This document shows, one piece after another, positions 1 through 11,369 of a stretch of DNA of 64,000 nt. The position numbers and the translations under genes are program-made. How positions within the stretch are numbered: position 1 is the first letter of the stretch; every line of letters starts with the position of its first letter. The DNA is from Daedaleopsis sinensis (taxonomy: Eukaryota; Basidiomycota; Agaricomycetes; Polyporales; Polyporaceae). The notes below the pieces were generated by a model. The model searched no databases and was not told the DNA's origin. It worked only from the letters and a program-made list of their open reading frames with translations. Location of the stretch: contig CM066309.1 of the NCBI GenBank assembly GCA_033807695.1, positions 434,001-498,000 on the forward strand. Direction: 5' to 3'.

Positions 1-1
1 C

Positions 2-448
2 GATGGATTCCAGGTTCACTTCGGCTTCTGCGGTCGTACCGCGTGGATCGAGGTCGAGCCTCTGGGTTCGCCCGGACCATGCTCCAAACCGCACCTGGAT
101 GCCCGATGGCACCACGGATCTGCGTCGGACTGTTCCCAGACACACGTCACCGACTGGGAGACATGTCCGCTCCCATCAGAAGCACCGCGGCTCGGCCACG
201 GCATGTACCCAGACTTGCAGTGGGACCGCCACCGCACGTTCAAGTTCGAGCTCTCGAGTACGAGTCCTCCCATGACGGTCCAGATCCGCGTGGCGGGGCA
301 GGGTTTAGCGAGGGTATCGTCATACAGCCTGACGGGGTTGCAGTCCGATGCCCTCCTGACGGTGGGGATTGAGGTGGACGATGGTTCACGCGCGGACACT
401 CCAGTCAATACGACCTCTATCCCGGCCCCTAGTCCACCCACAGTGTAG
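2..448 (+). CDS. 3' end of an unrecognised gene (partial)
   Basis: An uninterrupted frame runs from base 2 to the TAG at 446-448 and would encode the last 148 residues of a protein that starts before the window. Composition is protein-like: Gly/Trp-rich opening, regular charged and aromatic residues, and a Ser/Pro/Thr-rich tail ending in SPPTV. There is no transmembrane segment and several cysteines lie in the first 60 residues. I do not recognise a family. Because there is no start, an upstream intron boundary cannot be excluded. The opposite strand is also open here (16-468), but its translation looks like a shadow frame. Confidence 0.45.
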   Translation, partial: DGFQVHFGFCGRTAWIEVEPLGSPGPCSKPHLDARWHHGSASDCSQTHVTDWETCPLPSEAPRLGHGMYPDLQWDRHRTFKFELSSTSPPMTVQIRVAGQGLARVSSYSLTGLQSDALLTVGIEVDDGSRADTPVNTTSIPAPSPPTV

Positions 449-938
449 GAATGGTGACAGACGCTCATCCGGATGGATGAGTATCGCGCGGTGACTTGCC
501 GAGAGCTCGCGGCCTCTCCGGTCGCAGATGCACTGGTATACCAGTTGTCAGACGTTCCCCAGATGCGAGTCGCTCCCCTACTTTCCCCCTAAAACGACAC
601 CAGTTCGCTGCTGTGTCGCTTCGAAAGCTTGCCTCTGACCCCTGCTGCTCGTTTATAGCTTTGTCGTTCCATACGGTGACAATACGTACACGACGTTTCT
701 CTTCTATGGACTTTGAATTGCGGGACATGTTGTTGCATACACGTCTGAACCATCCTGGAATCGTGAAGCTGTACGTGGATAACTTGAAAGTAGTATGAAT
801 AACGGATAGGGCATCTCAGCGGATGTATAGAGAAATCGTCTACGATAGGTGATATTCTGGTGCCAGATCTGGGGAAAAGAGCGATATTGGGTCGCAGCGT
901 TAGGAGAAAACTAATGAGGAATGCTCATACCAGACATT
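449..938. other. Intergenic, nothing recognised
   Basis: Short overlapping open frames on both strands have no consistent coding look. It presumably holds the 3' region of the preceding gene and the terminator region of the minus-strand gene that ends at 939. Confidence 0.4.
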
Positions 939-1619
939 TCACTTCGCAGATGGCGCGACAGCCTTCTTCTCCTTCTGTGCCATCTCCTCTCTGGCCAACT
1001 TCTCCTCTTCCTTCCTGTTCCATTCCAGCAGCTCCTCCCATAGTGGCTGCGGAATCGTCGCACGATATCGCTGAGCAACAAGCTCGGGATAGACCCACGA
1101 CGTTGGCCAAAACTCGTCTCTGCGGATGGTGATCAACATGTATACGCGTAGCATAGGGCAGAAAGAAGTTCTCGCTCACTGTTTTGGACCGCGCGTCCCA
1201 TTCCCAGACCACCACCAAAGAGGTCCCTCGCCGTACTCGCCAAGCAGTTTCTTCGCCTTCAACAAGCGAGGCTTCGAGTACTTTGCGTCCGGGTATGGGG
1301 TGTCCGCCATATTCTGGTTGGTGCAGAGTTCAATGACCCAGTGGTACTCGTGCGAGAAGGGTTGGACAAGCTCGGTGCCGGTGAGTTTTGCGTGACGGAC
1401 GATGTACCTGTAAGTGGCGTGCACATGCAGGAACCCGAATACCACAGGGTCCTTCACCGCCACCACTACTAGATTGTGCTTCTTTGCGAAGGTTATCGCG
1501 TCCTCAGTTTTGAGGCCGAACCCATAAGAGAAGAGGGGAACGGGATCGTTCTCTGGCCCGGGGAGGTAGCATGAGGGTATGTACTCGAAAGGAGGGTGCC
1601 TTTGGTCGTAACTTCTCAT
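939..1619 (-). CDS. Hypothetical protein, two exons
   Basis: Two exons (1619-1180 and 1119-939) join across a 60-base intron with a GTGAGC donor and CAG acceptor, giving 206 residues. The first exon has alternating hydrophobic strands (for example LVVVAVKDPVVFGFLHVHA, then HEYHWVIELCTNQ), consistent with a small globular alpha/beta protein. The C-terminal 40 residues are Lys/Glu-rich and probably helical. No signal peptide or membrane span is seen. I do not recognise the family; it resembles the many orphan proteins of Agaricomycetes. The first in-frame ATG after a run of stops was taken as the start. Confidence 0.55.
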
Positions 1620-2235
1620 CCAGTTCTACAAGGATTTTGATACAAACTTCCTTTACTCGGAGCATGATGACAGACGTACCTTTCTTTTGATCTCAAGAGA
1701 GGTCTCTGCACCAGACATTGCACTGGCAGGGGAGTACAACCCAAGCGAACCTACACTGAGGACCGTGACGATCGTGGTTCCGCACAACTTGAACTTAAAC
1801 TGATGTGACCCGAGTCACGTGGTGTGACTTGTCGCGCAGTGCGCCGTCCGTCTCGGGCATTCATCGTATCTAATCCTTGTTTTACATCTCCTTCCTCAAC
1901 CCTTCAAGCTTTCAAGGCCTCAAGCCTCATTCTCAAGCTTCCGCGCCGCTGACGGGACAACGTCGTTTAACCGAAGGGCATTGAAGTAGCTATAGATCAC
2001 TCTTGCGCCATGAATTAGTCGAGAGGTAACCTGTCCACGAATAAGTGTGTTAGTCCTGAATGTGCGATATAAGATTGCCCACTTATTTCGAAGCTATGCA
2101 GCCTCTTCGGACACGAACCTGATGTACCGGTGGACAAGGTGGCGTAGAGCGTCGAAAGGTGATAACCGCCATCGCGAGCAATGCGATGCTATGTTTCCCG
2201 ACTTCAAAGTACAGCACTATGTCACTCCAAAAATC
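1620..2235. other. Intergenic, nothing recognised
   Basis: Separates the hypothetical gene (minus) from the 3' end of PEX19 (minus). A CT-rich tract with many CAAG repeats near 1880-1945 resembles a fungal promoter pyrimidine tract, but no convincing ORF follows it. Confidence 0.35.
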
Positions 2236-3513
2236 TCAGGCGATCGTACATCCTTCTGGTAGTTCTGGTAGGCCGTCGGCCCCGAGGTTGAGCCCTGGTG
2301 GGAGCGGACCCATGATCTCGGCTGGTGGCGACCCGTGTTCCTGCATCTGTTACCCAAAGAGAATGATCGATTCTTGTGCGCTGAGGGTGCAAAAGGATGC
2401 GGGAGGAGACGTACCTCCTGCATAAGCTCCACGATCTTCAGGCCCTTCTGGGGATCATCGTCCGTGTAGCTCGGATCCTCGAACGCGGCGACGATTTGTT
2501 GCACAACTTTGTACTGCGCATCGTACCGTGTTTTGTCCTCCGTACTGAGAGTCGACGCGTTGTCCTTCAAATATGAAGGGAACTGCGGTCCGAACGTATT
2601 GCTCAACATTCTTCTATTTGGGATATGAGGTCTACTACGGGAACGCACCTTGTCATAGAGCTCCTTCAGAGGCTCGTACAGAACGTCCTTGCTCATGAGC
2701 TGGGACATCATCGTCTCGAGGATCCCCTTCAGATCCTCCTCCGATTCGGTCGAGTCGATATCCCCACGCAGTCGCGAGAAGATGTCCTCCAGCCCATCGT
2801 CGCCCTTCGCAGCCGCCTCGTCTGCCTTTCCGCAAGAGCCCATGAGGACGGGAAGGGTACATAGGAGACGGAGGGCACACCTTGCGATCACTCTCCTTCA
2901 GCTTCTCCATCGCTCTCTTGATGTTCTCCTGGAAGTCCCCACCCCCGCCCGCCACAGGGTCGGCCCCGGCAGACGACGCCTTCCCCTCGCTCGCCTTACC
3001 CTTCCCTACCCCTGCCCCGATCAGATCATCCGGGTTCAGCGACCCGTTCATGCCCTCGACGAGCATCGCCTCCCAGGCGGCCTTGAACGCCTTCTCGCGT
3101 TCCGCGTCCGGCGCGCTCTCGCCGTTCTCTCCGAGCACGGGGAGGTCGTCAAGCCCTGCGCCCTGCGCGATGTCGCGGAAGAGGGACTCCATGCCCTTCG
3201 TGAGCTCGCGTGCGAAGTCGTCGTCGAGCCCGTCGAGCCCAAGCGGATCCGCACCCTTTGCCTGGGTTTGGCTTTGGGACGGCTGTGTGGGTGCGGAGCT
3301 TGTGGATGCCATCGCGCTTGAGGGCTGTGGCGGTTGGGATGGAACAGGTTGCGCTGTGGGTTTAGCGGGCGCATTGAACTGTTCCAGGACGTCTGCCAGG
3401 TCGCGTGCGTAATGAATGTGAGCACTGGGGTCAGTGCGAATCGTGAGCTGAAACTGACCGTCCAAGTCGTCCAGATCATCATCCTCCACGGTAGCCTTGC
3501 GGGGTGCAGCCAT
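2236..3513 (-). CDS. PEX19: Peroxisomal biogenesis factor PEX19
   Basis: Cytosolic chaperone and import receptor for peroxisomal membrane proteins, which docks on PEX3. Four exons (3513-2881, 2825-2649, 2582-2415, 2346-2236) give 362 residues, a normal length. An acidic N-terminus with DDDLDDLD is followed by a Pro/Gln/Ser-rich linker. The conserved motif around PLGLDGLDDDFARELTKGME and the helical cargo-binding half containing FSRLRGD and LMSKDVLYEPLKEL come next. The C-terminus PPGLNLGADGLPELPEGCTIA ends in CTIA, a CaaX box whose final Ala favours farnesylation, as in known PEX19 proteins. The start is the MAAPRK methionine, since upstream residues look like 5' leader. It is divergent from the DUF300 gene at 3944. 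Confidence 0.95.
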
Positions 3514-3943
3514 GTCGCGTAGGATATTTGAATGGCCTGTAAGCGGTTCGCGTCTTCGCACTCCAGAAGTTACTTGAACGAAGCCTCCGTGCTTAGAATG
3601 TAACGCTCTGGTGTTCGTATCCGAGCCGTCAGATAGCGAGAGCAGTAGAGATAGGTAGAGATGGGGAAGGTAAGGAGAAGAGTTAAGCTTGTTATTCCGG
3701 GCTCATAACCGCCGCCGGAATCGAAGATCAGGAATCACGGGGAGTGCCTGAGCGCCTGTGTGATCGGTATTAGCGCCTATTAGCGCTTAGCCTCCTCCAA
3801 ACTCGTGCCGTCATTCTCCGCAGCCTGGCTGGGTCGGACTTCCGCAGCGTCCTCAACACTTGACTCGTCTCGACTCTCGGGACTACCTTCAGTCAAAGAC
3901 GACGAAGACGACGACCACGGCGGCGGCGACGGCGACCAAAGCC
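3514..3943. promoter_or_regulatory. Shared divergent promoter region
   Basis: 430 bases separate the start codons of PEX19 (minus) and the TMEM184/DUF300 gene (plus), so both promoters must lie here. No clear TATA box is seen on either strand. Co-regulation is possible but only inferred from the spacing. Confidence 0.5.
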
Positions 3944-6900
3944 ATGACAACCACAACGTCGACCAGTCTCCTCGCAACAATGTGGCTCGGCGGCGGCTCT
4001 GGCTCCGCTCTGCCCACCCCGATTCTGCTCGTCGCTGGTCTATGCACTCTAGTCGCGACGCTCGTCTCTGCTATGTCTATAGTTCTCCATCTCAAGAACT
4101 ACAGGAAACCACATCTCCAACGGTGCGTCTTCTAAGGGTCTCTAGCTCAATCTCCACTGATGCAGACACAGACAAGTCATACGAATCATGCTCATGGTCC
4201 CACTCTACGGAATCGCATCCTTCATATCGTTATTCTCGCTCGAAGCCGCATTCTTTATCGATGTTGTACGAGACATCTACGAGGTACGCCATCTTCATCT
4301 TCATTCAAATGTCCAACATCTCCAACGAGAACGAGTGACGCCTCGCTGCGCTTCGACACATTGAGGAGGACTGCTACAGCGCAATACTTGCTGAGCAGAG
4401 ACTGAGCAGCTGTGTCTTGACGTCTATACGGGAACGATGCGGTGGAGGACGTCATTGACGTTAAGCCGCGAGTATGTAGGGGAAGGGGGTCAACTTTGGC
4501 GGATTTGAAGGGTCCATAAATCTCTAAGCACAGGAAGCTCGTCGTTGGGATGGTTTTCCAGCCTGTGAATGGGAGGTGGAAATGTAACCGGACCCAATGG
4601 CCGGAAAGTGTCTTGACGGTCTTTGTGTCTTGTTTGTGTCTTGCCACAGACCAAATTTCGCTGCTACATAGGACACGAACACTGTTGGACGATTTTCCAA
4701 AGACTCTCCGGTTACATGACCGAGTTACCCTTCCAGCCACGCATTCTTGCAGGTCGGGAGATCGTTCGAATTGGACGTCGTTTCATCCCTATAATTCTCC
4801 AACGTCTCCAGGGAGAATTGTGGACGCGGATAGTGCCATTTTCGCTCGCGGTGCTCTCTGTTCACGGACGAGTGTCACCGGCGCGTGCGGTCTCATGCGT
4901 CAGGCCGTGGAGTGGGCTGGCCTCACTCAGAGAAATCTCCTCTCTCGAAGGAGTACCGCCCTCGTCTTCTTTCTCTCATACCGTGGATAGTTTCGTCATG
5001 TCTAACGAGCTCTCTCCATAGGCGTTTGTCATTTATTGTTTCTTTGACCTCCTGATCGCATATCTCGGAGGGGAGAGGTCGCTGCTGATTCTCCTCCACG
5101 GACGATCACCCAAATACCCCGTGTTCCCAGGAAACCTCGTATGGAGAGAAGTGGACGTCAGCGATCCATATACGTTCTTGTTCCTCAAGCGTGGTGTCAT
5201 TCGTGAGTTTTGTAATGTGGCAGGTCGTCATGACATTTTTCTGACTCCTTCACAGAGTACGTTCAGATCAAGCCCATCCTTGCTCTCGCAACGGTCATCC
5301 TCAAACTTGTCGGCAAATACAATGAAGGTAATTTGCGCGCCGGCTCTGGTTATCTATACGTCAGTGTTGTATACAACGTCAGCATATGCTTGGCGCTGTA
5401 CTGTCTCGCGATATTCTGGATGTGTGTGAATGACGATCTCAAACCGTTCCGGTGCGTATCTACCACTTCACCTATCATACACCGCTGACGCCCCGCAGAC
5501 CTATGCCGAAGTTCCTCTGCGTCAAGGGCATCCTCTTCTTTTCCTTCTGGCAGTCCATCTTCATCTCCATCCTCGTCGCCGGTGGCGCCATCACCAAACT
5601 CGGGCCGTACACGGACTCGGAGCACATCTCCCTTGGCCTCACAGACACGCTCATATGCCTCGAGATGCCGTTGTTCGCCATCGCCCACATGTATGCGTTC
5701 TCGCCCCGCGACTACAAGGATCCAAACACGGCATTCGTCGCCCGCATGCCCGTCTTCTACGCGCTACGCGACGCGTTCGGGATCAAGGATGTCGTCGAGG
5801 ACGTCAAGGTCACACTCCACGGCGAGGGCATGGACTACCGGGAATTCGAGCCGAGCGAGGGCCAGATCCATCAGGGCGCGGGTCGAGACAGACGAATCCG
5901 CGCCGGCCTTCGTTACAGCCAGGGCGGGAAGCGCAAGTACTGGCTTCCACAGCCCACGGTGGCGACGCGTCCGCCAGGCGCCTTCGAACGTCGGGTGAAC
6001 CGCGCAGTGGAAGGCTTCGCAGGCCGCGATCAAATGGGAGAAGACTACGCACCGCTTCTGCCCGACCAAGCGGCAGACGTCGTGCACACCGCTGCGGATC
6101 TGCGCTCGCCACCCACAGACGAGGGCTTCTCTCTGTTTGCCAGCGACGCTCTCGCAGAAGCAGAGGATGGCTACGACCTCTCGTTCGGGGACCTCGACGA
6201 CATGGACGAGGAGCTGTTCACACACAGCAAGAAGTACCTCTTCGGCGACTACAACTACCCGTGCGTCGATATCAGCTCCGAGGCCGCGCGCAAGTCGATG
6301 TGGAACGAGGAGGAGCGCATCCTCCGCGACGAGCACAGCGCCTGGTTCTCGCCCATCGGCGCAGCGAGACGACAGCGCGACACCTACGGCGCGACGGGGC
6401 ACTCCCAGCCTCCCGCGCCACACGACTCGTACTTCCAGCACGGCAAGGGCAAGGGCCCCGCCACTCCGCGGCCAGAAATCGTGATCGACAAGGAGACGGA
6501 GCGGCTGACCCCGCCAGGCGAGCCGGGGCAGGTCCAGCTGCGGTGGACGAGCGCGCGGGCGACCCCCATGCCTTCGCCCATCGCGCGCGGGTCGCCCAAG
6601 AACAGACTGCCCGGCTCGCTGTCGCGCACACACTCCGGCTCGCCGCACACCCCGTCTTCGTCGTCGCCGCGGAGCAGCCCCAAGACCCGTGCGCCGCCGT
6701 CCCCGCGCCCGGAGACGGAGCGCCCGGTGCTGCCCCCAGACGCCGTCGACCTGGTCGTGGAGGACCTGCACGCGGCGGAAGAGGGGATGACGCACGAGCG
6801 GCGGAAGGGCGAGCCGGCTGTGCGGGGCGGGAGCGCGCTGCACCGCGTATATCGCCGCGGGTACGTCGTGGAGGACGGACAGGGCAGGCCGCAGGAAGAG

Positions 6901-7110
6901 GGCGAGGTCGAGGTCGGGTCGGCGTTCGCGCGGCGGGCCCGGGGGCAGGAGGAGTTTGGGATCGGGGAGGGGGAGGACGACGCGGACGAGGTATTGGACG
7001 TCGAGCGGCGCGCGGTGGAAGAGGCAGCGTCGCCTGTGGTGCGGGCGGAGACCCCCCCTGCGCATGCGAGGATCATTGTGGACGTCCCGGAGGACAACCC
7101 TTGGGCGTAG
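3944..7110 (+). CDS. TMEM184 / organic solute transporter alpha (DUF300) family membrane protein
   Basis: Five exons (3944-4122, 4166-4283, 5022-5202, 5256-5451, 5499-7110) give 761 residues. The first ~270 residues hold about seven hydrophobic spans with family hallmarks: RIMLMVPLYGIASFISL, FFIDVVRDIYEAFVIYCFFDLL, GGERSLL, IKPILALATVILK and SFWQSIFISILVAGGAI. The remaining ~490 residues are a hydrophilic, Ser/Pro/acid-rich tail typical of the longer fungal members; it probably lies in the cytosol. Members are thought to act in solute transport or vacuole/endosome function, so the exact role here is unknown. The exon 2 to exon 3 intron is unusually long (738 bases). The start M at 3944 is the closest upstream of the first membrane span; an earlier in-frame ATG at 3860 adds a Thr-rich stretch and is less likely. 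Confidence 0.9.
4284..5021 (+). other. Unusually long intron (738 bases) in the DUF300 gene
   Basis: The donor GTACGC and the acceptor before GCGTTTGTC restore the family sequence exactly, so the whole stretch is spliced out. The other introns of this gene are 43-53 bases. No ORF of quality or clear terminal repeats were found in it, but its size suggests it holds an inserted sequence. Confidence 0.7.
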
Positions 7111-8798
7111 TGCTCCCATGCCGGATGGGACTAGTGCAGTCGAAGCCCGTCGTGTGCAGTTTGTTTTTATCTGGATATCTCTGGACGGTGTAACATAGCT
7201 GTATATAATGTCCTTGCAGTAGCACCGCTCTCCGATAATTTTATCCTCATCGGCCTGCATGCGCGATGGAGAAATCGTACAGGGCAGAGTCAGAAGTTAA
7301 TACGCCTTCTTTTCAGGCGTTATCTGTTCTTCTCGTGACATGGTGGTCACAATATACTGTCACGATGCGCTGGCACAACTTTGAGCTTGCGGCGGACATG
7401 CATACTTGAAGTCATTCCTCCTCTTGCCACAAGATGAACCGCCTGCGTGTCCACTATCCATCAGCTCGTTTGTACTGATGTGGATCGCTCACATGCCAAG
7501 CTAAGAATCACATACCCTCACCTTCAATCCGATCGGCCGACTGCGAAAACATCTTGTATACTAGAGTCATAGTGTATGCCCATTGCCCTCTGGACAGTCC
7601 TGAGTGCGAAACCGGACGTGATAAAACTGTTTCTAAGCTGTAAGATGCTTTCTCAGATGCGTGATAACATCGTCTGATAATACTTTGTGTGCGCAGCGTC
7701 TTCTGCAATCCACCCGAAGTTGTGGCCTCCGTGAACTACGCAGTGTTTCCGAACTAGATGCTTCACGGTCGTGATTTAGAGGGGCCCAGGAACGGTGGAC
7801 GATGTGCTACATGGATGATGCTCACTTGTTAAGGTCGCATACAATTTATTCTCGGATTCAACGCCTCCGACGATACTAACCAACGTACACGGTGAGCTAT
7901 CCATGATCATGCCAACCGGCGGACTATGACAGGGACTCCGTTTGTAGCACAGAGTCTTTGCGGCACTCTGGATCCTTGCATGGCGTTCCCGCAAACTGGA
8001 GGGGAAGCGCAGACGAACGTAACCACGAAGACTCACTGTTGAGTACAACCCTCCGCGCTCCCCCCTTGCTGTAGCTGTAACCGCTGCTATCTCCGACAGA
8101 GATTACTCCCAGTTGCAGAGCTAGCATCCTGTACGACAAACGTCTGATTGATTCGTGGGCGAATAAAGCGACTTGGGACGTCCGACGCCGCGAGGGGACC
8201 GTAACCACTGAGGTGGGTTCCAGAAGTCGCGAGACTAGCATGAGGCTGAAGTACAGGGTAGGTGGCATAGCAACGCTCCAGAGGCCACAAAGGAAGAGGC
8301 CAAAGGCTGAGGGTCCGCGGAGCAGGCAGGGTGAAGACGGATGCCGGTCAAAGCGAAACTGACAACATAGGCAGTTCGAGACTGGGACCGCAGCGCCTGC
8401 TCGATCACAGAGCTCAATGCGCAAACCTTATCACACAAAGGTGGCTTTGAAGCGCAAAGCACTCACGCGCACCGCTTTGATACGGCTGGCGACTCGCCGC
8501 GGCATTGCACTTCGCGCGCCGGGAGGACAGGCTCAGAGATTGCGCACACGTTGCGGCTTCGTCCCCCACAACATGCTGAGGAATAAAGGGAGAAGTAGAG
8601 TCAAAGGCCTTGAGCAACCGCAGGCTTCCTCGCACAACACGCGCAATGGGGCAGATATTTGGTCTCGCCAAATATCACTGCATAAAAGCGTACCTCGGAC
8701 GGGCCACTTGTCTCTACCCAAGCCGTACTCTGCTTTCTATTCCCCAGCCACACCCTCGCGCTTTCCCCTCCCCTCCAACTACCCACTCGCTTTCTACC
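7111..8798. other. Long intergenic region, no gene recognised
   Basis: About 1.7 kb separate the DUF300 gene from the zinc-finger gene. Minus-strand open frames at 7924-8424 lack protein-like composition or splice logic. The last 200 bases are a promoter with a TATA-like element and a C/T-rich leader. Confidence 0.5.
8680..8690 (+). promoter_or_regulatory. TATA-like element of the zinc-finger gene
   Basis: ATAAAA lies about 115 bases upstream of the ATG at 8799. It is followed by a pyrimidine-rich leader (CTTTCCCCTCCCCTCC) of the kind that precedes starts in expressed fungal genes. Confidence 0.45.
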
Positions 8799-10829
8799 AT
8801 GGACACATTCGCGATTGCTCAGCTCCTCCAATCTTTCTCGTAAGTCGCCCGGATCTCCAACCACTAAACAAGTCTATCTTTGCTGACTACTGCTATCTGT
8901 AGCACGGACCAGTCTTCCGGTGGTCGCACGAACGCTGCGCAGACTCCGCAAGGTAACAACGCGCTCTCGAACATCGGCACCTGGCCGTCGACTCGCCCTG
9001 CTCTTCAACCCGCTTCTGTGGCCCAGGTCTCGTCAACAAACACTCTTCCCGTGCCATTGTGAGTACTCACTCTGCGTGCGTCATCTTACTCGACCACTAA
9101 CCATTGCCTTAGCTTGACCCTCGGAGCTTCCGCCACAACGACGACTTCCTCCACGCCCCCCGACCCGCTTGCTGGTGTACCCCATCCACCGCAGTGGACT
9201 TCATACTCAGCCGCCGCCGCCAACCAGAGTGCTCCCAAGAAGGCCAAAAGAGCGTCAGCTAAGGTGACTTCTGGTCAACGGCATCTGGTCGATGATGAAG
9301 ACATCCTCGAGAACGGCGACCAGCTGGTCACTTGCTTGTGGGAATGCCGTGCCTGCGACCTCCTTGAACCGCCGCACACAGGTGAGTGCGACGAGAGCAA
9401 CCCAGAGTGCGCGCGCATCACCTGCGGGGTCCAAAGGCCCGGTCGGGAGATGTGGGCGCACATACTGAAAGCCCACCTCCGCGACCTCAGAGTCAAGGGG
9501 GAGACCAGAGACGCGGCTGCCACTCAGGTCCCATGTCGTTGGGAAAAGGGTGCTTGTTCGCAACTTATGCAGCCCGGAAGCTTGAGGAAGCATGTTCAAG
9601 CCTTGCACCTCCAACTGAAGAGGTGCTGCAAGTACTGCGGATCGTCTCATCGAGAGGATGCATATCTCCGTCACCACGGGACAGCGGCGAACTGTGCGAG
9701 TAAATCCTATCAGCAAGGTGCTTCGGTCCAGAATTCACCGTCAGCTAGGGCGAGATCTTCTCGCCAAACTCCTAGTACTCGCTCTACCCCTTCCAGCAGC
9801 AAGACATCAACGCGGTCGACCCCCGAAAGGACCCGCCATTCCCCGTACGGCGCGGCGGGCTCTACCTCCCGCCAGTCCTTCAGGGCTCAGGGACATCTGG
9901 TGGATCCTACGAGCCGCGACTCCACTGCAACGATCCCTTCCATAGCGAAATGGCATCGTGGGGCTCGGAAGTCTTCCCCTAACCAGCCGACGGCCACTTC
10001 GTCATCTTCAACGAACAGTCCCTCCGACACCTTCGCAGCTTCCTCGCCGAGCTTCCTGCCACCATTCGTGGATCCCGATGCACCCTGGGACGACGTCGCT
10101 CCTACGCCTGCGCTCAAACTCCAGCTCGAGCCATCACCAAAGTTCGGAGTCGCACCTTGCTTCCCCTGGCACGGGCCATACATGCCGGTGCCCGTCAATG
10201 TAGGCCGCCAGAACACCGACGTCCCGTTGCCGATCGCAGCCCCATGCCCAGGGCCTCAGCTGCAGCTCCACGACGTCTCTGCCCCGGCCGCCTTCTTCGC
10301 TCCCTCGGCGACTACCGTCCAGGACCCTGCACACGCCTTTATCCCCGACGCTGCTTCCTGCGACCCACGCGTTCCATCTATCCCGCTCGACGCCGATCCG
10401 AGTCAGACATACGCGCTTGATCTCAAAGACCTCATGGACTGGGAAGGATCAGTGTTCACCTCGGACCCAGCGTCGAATGCTGCCATTGGCGACGGCGGCG
10501 CGCCATTCTCCCCCGAGGACTTCGACGCGTTCCTCGCTATGCTTGCTGGGGTCGACGATATCCCCCCCTCCGGCGCTGCCCTCTGGCAGGCCGCGCCCAT
10601 TCTGCAGGACCCCCTCGATATTGTGGACCCGGTACTAGTCCACGCGGCACCCCCAGTCCAAACCACCACCGCCGCTCTTCTCGACACTGAGAGTCTGGAT
10701 GCCCCCGGTGCACAATTGATGTCGTGCTGGGACAGCATGCTGCTGCCTGAGCATGTCACGGAGGGCGGGCCAGAAATGGACTTCTCTGCGCTCCTCGCGG
10801 AGCTGGAGCCGGACTTCTCTTCTTGGTGA
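8799..10829 (+). CDS. C2H2-like zinc-finger protein, putative transcription regulator
   Basis: Three exons (8799-8839, 8903-9058, 9113-10829) give 637 residues. After a Ser/Thr-rich N-terminus, a Cys/His-rich block at roughly residues 145-245 contains LVTCLWECRAC, a central PCRWEKGACSQ...LRKHVQALHL finger (two Cys, two His) and CKYCGSSHREDAYLRHHG. The middle is Ser/Thr/Arg-rich and low in complexity. The C-terminal ~200 residues are rich in Asp, Pro and Ala with hydrophobic spots (DLKDLMDWE, EDFDAFLAML, MDFSALLAELEPDF), the look of an acidic activation domain. A nuclear transcription factor is inferred; targets are unknown. The 41-base first exon fixes the start. Confidence 0.75.
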
Positions 10830-11369
10830 GCTGGTGATCACCATGTCTACGTTCTTCTGCACGTTTTCCTTCATCATCGCATCTCATGCTCTCTGTCCTC
10901 ATACCCGATCTCGTTCTCGGTCACCTCATGCATTGCTACGTTATACCCCGCAACCTGTTCCTACCTTCCGCCGCCCTTTTTGTTATCAGTCATCGTGTTG
11001 CTCTCAGTGAGGCTCCCTAGTATCCCGCCAATCGTCTTGTACCCTGTTGTACATACATACTCATACTCTACAGTATCAAGTCTCCTTAATGTCTCTCGAT
11101 TATACCTGAAGCTCGACGCAATCATATCTCGCAAATGATCTATCTCTTCCAGTTGCGATACACATGCGCGGTATGCAGTGCTTAGCGGCTGTGCTCTGGC
11201 GAAGCGTTTGGTAACGTTCTTCCGAATCAGGAATCAGGTTCCCAGAAATGGACGCAACTCCTCTTGAGGCATATTACCGGGCGGCCCTCGACCACGATAG
11301 TACTCGGATAGAAAGCATGAACGATATCGTGTATAAAACAGCTCAAGCAGCTGTGTAAGCTAGATTGAC
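10830..11369. other. Convergent 3' intergenic region
   Basis: Lies between the stop of the zinc-finger gene (plus) and the stop of the phospholipase gene (minus). It should hold both 3' UTRs and polyadenylation signals. No ORF is convincing. Confidence 0.5.

Noticed and set aside
5430..7193. 587-codon plus-strand frame offset from the DUF300 exon
   Set aside because: Arg/Gly-rich out-of-frame shadow of the last exon; the other frame gives conserved family sequence across introns.
5764..7260. 498-codon minus-strand open frame
   Set aside because: It is the antisense of the long low-complexity tail of the DUF300 protein; Arg/Leu/Ala-rich composition comes from the GC-rich sense codons.
7508..8671. 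Cluster of overlapping small minus-strand ORFs
   Set aside because: Different frames overlap, none has protein-like composition or splice sites that link them.
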